Assembly (NCBI RefSeq): GCF_965638725.1
Contig: NC_134963.1
Coordinates: 16,458,501-16,522,500 of the forward strand
Length of the DNA stretch: 64,000 bases
Direction: 5' to 3'
Origin: Aptenodytes patagonicus
Taxonomy: Eukaryota; Chordata; Aves; Sphenisciformes; Spheniscidae
The position numbers and the translations under genes are program-made. The notes beneath the pieces were generated by a model that worked only from the letters and a program-made list of their open reading frames with translations, had not been told where the DNA came from and did not search any database. Below are positions 60,720 through 64,000 of this stretch, in pieces (position 1 is the stretch's first letter; each line of letters opens with the position of its first letter).

Positions 60720-61290
60720 TACATTCTGTGCTCGGAGATGGATGACCGAGCATTTAGCTGTATTAAAATTCATGTTGTTTCACTGTTGCCAGTCTACCAA
60801 GCAATTGCAATTGCTCTGCATTAAAGACTTGCCTTCATCATTATTTATCATGGCAAAATTCGAGTCAGCTGCAAACTTTATGGGCAACTAATTTATATAT
60901 ATTTTCCGGATCATTCATGAAAATAGTGAAATACACCGTGGTGAAAGCTGAATCCTGCAAAGCTAGTATGCAAGCAGCTTGTTTGGCAATGATCCTCCAA
61001 AAACAAACGCATTTTGGGAGCTTTTAGCTGCCTGTTTCTTAATCCATTTAATAACTGTCCATTGATTCAATAGAGACTATACTTTCAACCAAGTAAATCA
61101 AGTGCCTGACATAAGTCTAAATATATTATGAAAATCCAGATACACAAGTAGAGACTGGTTTTTTTTTGTCCACATCTAATACACCAGAACATTAGTCCAT
61201 GCCTGGGGCTTGTTGGCATTGTGGCAATATGATTAATAAATAATAGTGACAGCAATATCTTTAAAAACAGCATCAGAAAAAAATGAGAAC
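60720..61290 (-). mobile_element. Ancient CR1/L3-clade LINE fragment in RTN4R intron 1
   Basis: CATTTAGCTGTATTAAAATT, CATGTTGTTTCACTGTTGCC, AGTCTACCAAGCAATTGCAA, TTGCTCTGCATTAAAGACTT, CATCATTATTTATCATGGCA, GAGTCAGCTGCAAACTTTAT and GGATCATTCATGAAAATAGT run in the order of old CR1 antisense text. TTCTTAATCCATTTAATAAC and GTGCCTGACATAAGTCTAAA follow. This covers the region around the polymerase active site and its upstream side. It is the longest CR1 fossil in the intron. Confidence 0.8.
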
Positions 61291-63723
61291 TCGACTGGGT
61301 TTAAGAATACTTTCTGGGAAATCTACCAGTTGAAATTAATGATATTTCTATGCCTTTGATCTTTAGCTATGTTAACATTTCCTCTTTCTCCTGCAGCACT
61401 GAGATCGAACCGACGAGCCTCTCCTTACCTACGGGGCTTTCCCACTTGCTGCTTTAAACAAGTGGTGGGCACTGGCCTTCCCTGCCTCTGGGACTCCCCT
61501 GATTTTCTGGTACTTATAAGGAATTAGAACTGGGACCTTGTCACCTAATGTTGACAGAGCTCCCATGCACACTCCTTAGGAAAAGGCTTGCACCTCCATC
61601 CACGGCTGGATTACTGCCACTCTCCATAAACCACTCCTGATGGATGGTGTCTCACCGCAGCCGGGCATCCCTCTCTGGAGATGCTACTTCACAGCCTCCA
61701 CAGGCAAGTTGCTTAAGCACTCAGGATCATTTCAGAGAAAATAAAAGATTTCCTTAGCACTGACTCCGTGAGACTTGTTTTTCTCCAGGACCGGGTATTC
61801 ACGTCACTCTGGCATCGCCCTCTCAAACCAATAACCTTTCCTTACTCTTCCACAGCGGGCAAGGTAGGCATTGCTGTTCCACTGCCAGCCTTGTCTGAGA
61901 AAGGGATGTTGTAGCAACACATTTTGCTTTAGCCCCTGAAGCATATTACTTAATTAAAAGAACCAAACCATGAAGCTTACTGAAGGCAATCTTCATCCTA
62001 TAGCCAGGACCTGCAAATCTCCACAGGGACACAGACTTCACACCCTGCAGTTCAGTCACTCCATGCAGAGCAGTTTTAGTGCAGCAGGACTAATTTCCCC
62101 TAATACTAAGTGGCTATTAATATTTCATGATACTAAGTGAACTTTTTTCCATTTCACTTGCCATCTTTATTTGTTTAATTCACCTCGTTCAGCACTGGGA
62201 GGGAGACCAAGGACCAACTGCTGATTTGGGGGAAATAGGAACCAGGTCATCAAAGGAATTAACTGAAGTGAAAAAAGGAAGAAATTGGTCAAATTATGAA
62301 TAGGAATTACATCAGAATCACAAAAATGCACCTGGGAAGCTCAATCCTGCAGGATACCCCGAGGTTAAGAGCAATAACATCAGGCACCAAAACGTGACCT
62401 GATAGGAAATATATACATTTACAAGGAGAATATCCCATCTCTTACAGCCTGGAAAAAGCTCATCCTAGCATATTCACTGTTACTTTCTTTGGGATTTCTC
62501 ACACTTGACGCAAGCCAAGGAAAGAGAAGAGTAAATCTTGTGGATTTGAAGACAGAAAAAAAAGACTCCTCATTTCCCCCTGCTCTCTTTTCCCTGCCAA
62601 AGTGGAAGCAAACTCTCCTTTCTCTGGGGAAATAGTTTGTGCAACTTCTGACAGGAGCAAGGACAAGGAAAGCAAACCCTGCCGGTTCCAGCGGGCACTA
62701 TCCAGACAACACGTTTCAAAAAAGTGTGCTTTATGCCAGCCTTGGCATACAAACCTCTTCAGTACTCTCACCTCCCAAAACCAAAACTCCACAAAAACTG
62801 CCCAGCAAACCATCTCAGCCCGGCAAACCCCCTCCAGCCTTGTGTGAGGAATCAGGCCAGGGATCTCACACAGGGAAACCACGAGTACTTCAGAGTAAAG
62901 CTAGGAATTTCGGATTGTCTTTTTCTTCTGGTGCCTCTGTCTCTGCCATCCCTCCCCTAGGGATTTTTTCAGAGATGTAGCATTAAGCAAACTCAGACAA
63001 TCTCACCTTGATTACAGAGAGTCAGAAGAGTCAGAAAGGCTCCTGCATTACTACTTACATCCTCATGAAAACCTACTTCCACTCAGGATTTAGATGCTGC
63101 TGTTTCTGCTTCACCACCCTTGGCCCCTGCCTTGCTATTTTCCTTCTAAGATGTTATTTGGGGTGACATCCCCTTCACCCCCATCTTTTGCTGAGAAAAC
63201 AGTCCAAAACAGCTTCCCTTGTGGGACAGCTTGGTCAAACCAGCACCATGCGGTAGCATTGCGTGACAAGCAGCAGCAGCCTGACACACCAAGCAACCGG
63301 GGAAAGCACACAGAGAAATCACGTTGACAACAAAGGAAATTGTGGACAAATTCTGCATTGACTGATAAAATGTCACCTCAAGGAAGGGTGTCCTCCCAGT
63401 GCTTCGAGGACCAAGCCTGTGCTGTTTCCAAAGGAGGGCAATCTCTTCTTGACTTTGCACCACTTTTACCCTGGTCTCTGCTGATGTGTATACACAGCAT
63501 CTCCTGCCTGCACCCCTCTCCTAGTCATCACCTCAGAGTAGCCTTTCTTCTTCACACTGCCACAAACCTAAGTCTTCCTCTGCCCTGAGCAAAGCTTTGT
63601 GCTTCCCTTTGCTTACCGTTTTCTACTTCTGCAGGGTCCGGCCGTCGGGGAGGTCTGTGTCCTGCCCCGGAGCCGTCCACGCTCCCTGTGTCTCCAGACA
63701 TGTGTGCTGCTGGGTTCAGCTGG

Positions 63724-63752
63724 TGGCTTCAGCTGGTGGCTTCACATAGGCC
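63724..63752. repeat. 14-bp tandem duplication
   Basis: GTTCAGCTGGTGGC and GCTTCAGCTGGTGGC follow each other directly, then CTTCACA. Two copies. Confidence 0.75.
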
Positions 63753-63919
63753 TTGCACCGATAAAATACCTTCTGGACCTTTATTCTTCCCAGGCGATAG
63801 CATCCTTTGCTGAAGCCACAGTGTGTCCCTCATCCTTAAGATAATGCTTTCTGAATCCCTAAATCCCCTTTACTACCAAAATATTCCAGCTCTTCTCCCG
63901 GCCGTCTAGAGGTCACCTT

Positions 63920-63995
63920 AGTTTTTTTTCCATTGCCAAATGTATGGTTTGACATTTGCTAATGTTAAAATCCAGCAGCTATTTCTTTCTCCTCT
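63920..63995 (-). mobile_element. Possible CR1 fragment at the right edge
   Basis: GCCAAATGTATGGTTTGACA then TTTGCTAATGTTAAAATCCA resembles the CR1 antisense stretch found at 60720-60790 ('ccttgcatttgtcaatattaaatttcatctg'). The piece is short and cut by the window end, so the call is weak. Confidence 0.3.
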
Positions 63996-64000
63996 CCTCT

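Larger units (their letters stand above)
48891..64000 (-). other. RTN4R: RTN4R intron 1 (partial; first exon not in window)
   Basis: From the acceptor to the right edge there is at least 15.1 kb without a recognisable first exon. That exon would need an ATG about 22 bases before a GT donor, and probably a CpG-rich setting, neither of which is visible. Large first introns are normal for this gene. The interval contains two ancient CR1 fossils (56650 and 60720), a small GT repeat (54637), short tandem duplications, a pyrimidine-rich patch (53040-53105) and a possible conserved block (54110-54480). A 220-codon minus-strand open frame over 52872-53534 spans the pyrimidine patch and is not called a gene. 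Confidence 0.7.

Overview
The window looks like bird (avian) nuclear DNA. It carries a chicken-repeat-1 (CR1) LINE, three related ERVL-like LTRs of avian type, worn fossils of older CR1/L3-clade LINEs and MIR-like SINEs, and one split vertebrate gene in a large non-coding background. Nothing in it is bacterial, plasmid or phage. I cannot name the species.

The only protein-coding gene I can support is RTN4R (Nogo-66 receptor 1, NgR1) on the minus strand. Its large 3' coding exon is at 47461-48890, a 3'UTR runs down to about 46850, and intron 1 fills 48891 to the right edge. The short first exon (promoter, 5'UTR, about seven codons) was not found and probably lies beyond 64000. The encoded protein is a GPI-anchored leucine-rich-repeat receptor of neurons that binds myelin inhibitors.

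Layout: 1-951 is the 3' end of an ERVL-like provirus (end of the integrase reading frame, non-coding tail, polypurine tract, LTR). 952-24094 is non-coding, with two ancient CR1 fossils (13690-14545 and 21440-21620), a dispersed repeat pair at 4.5 and 7.8 kb, a 25-base C run and several microsatellites. 24095-27252 is a transposon cluster: a plus-strand solo LTR with its target duplication, then a 5'-truncated minus-strand CR1 whose 3'UTR is interrupted by a second, oppositely oriented solo LTR. 27253-46849 is a gene-poor interval downstream of RTN4R with more CR1 and MIR-like fossils and two minisatellites. 46850-64000 is RTN4R, with two further CR1 fossils in intron 1.

I see no tRNA, rRNA, CRISPR array or operon, and no clear CpG island. 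Many open frames of 60-220 codons exist, but none shows a recognisable domain or credible splice-site structure, so I leave them out. I did not find a new biological system. The more interesting items are the nested and inverted LTR pair, the unassigned dispersed repeat, CpG-retaining blocks that may be conserved non-coding elements, and an unassigned 153-codon open frame.
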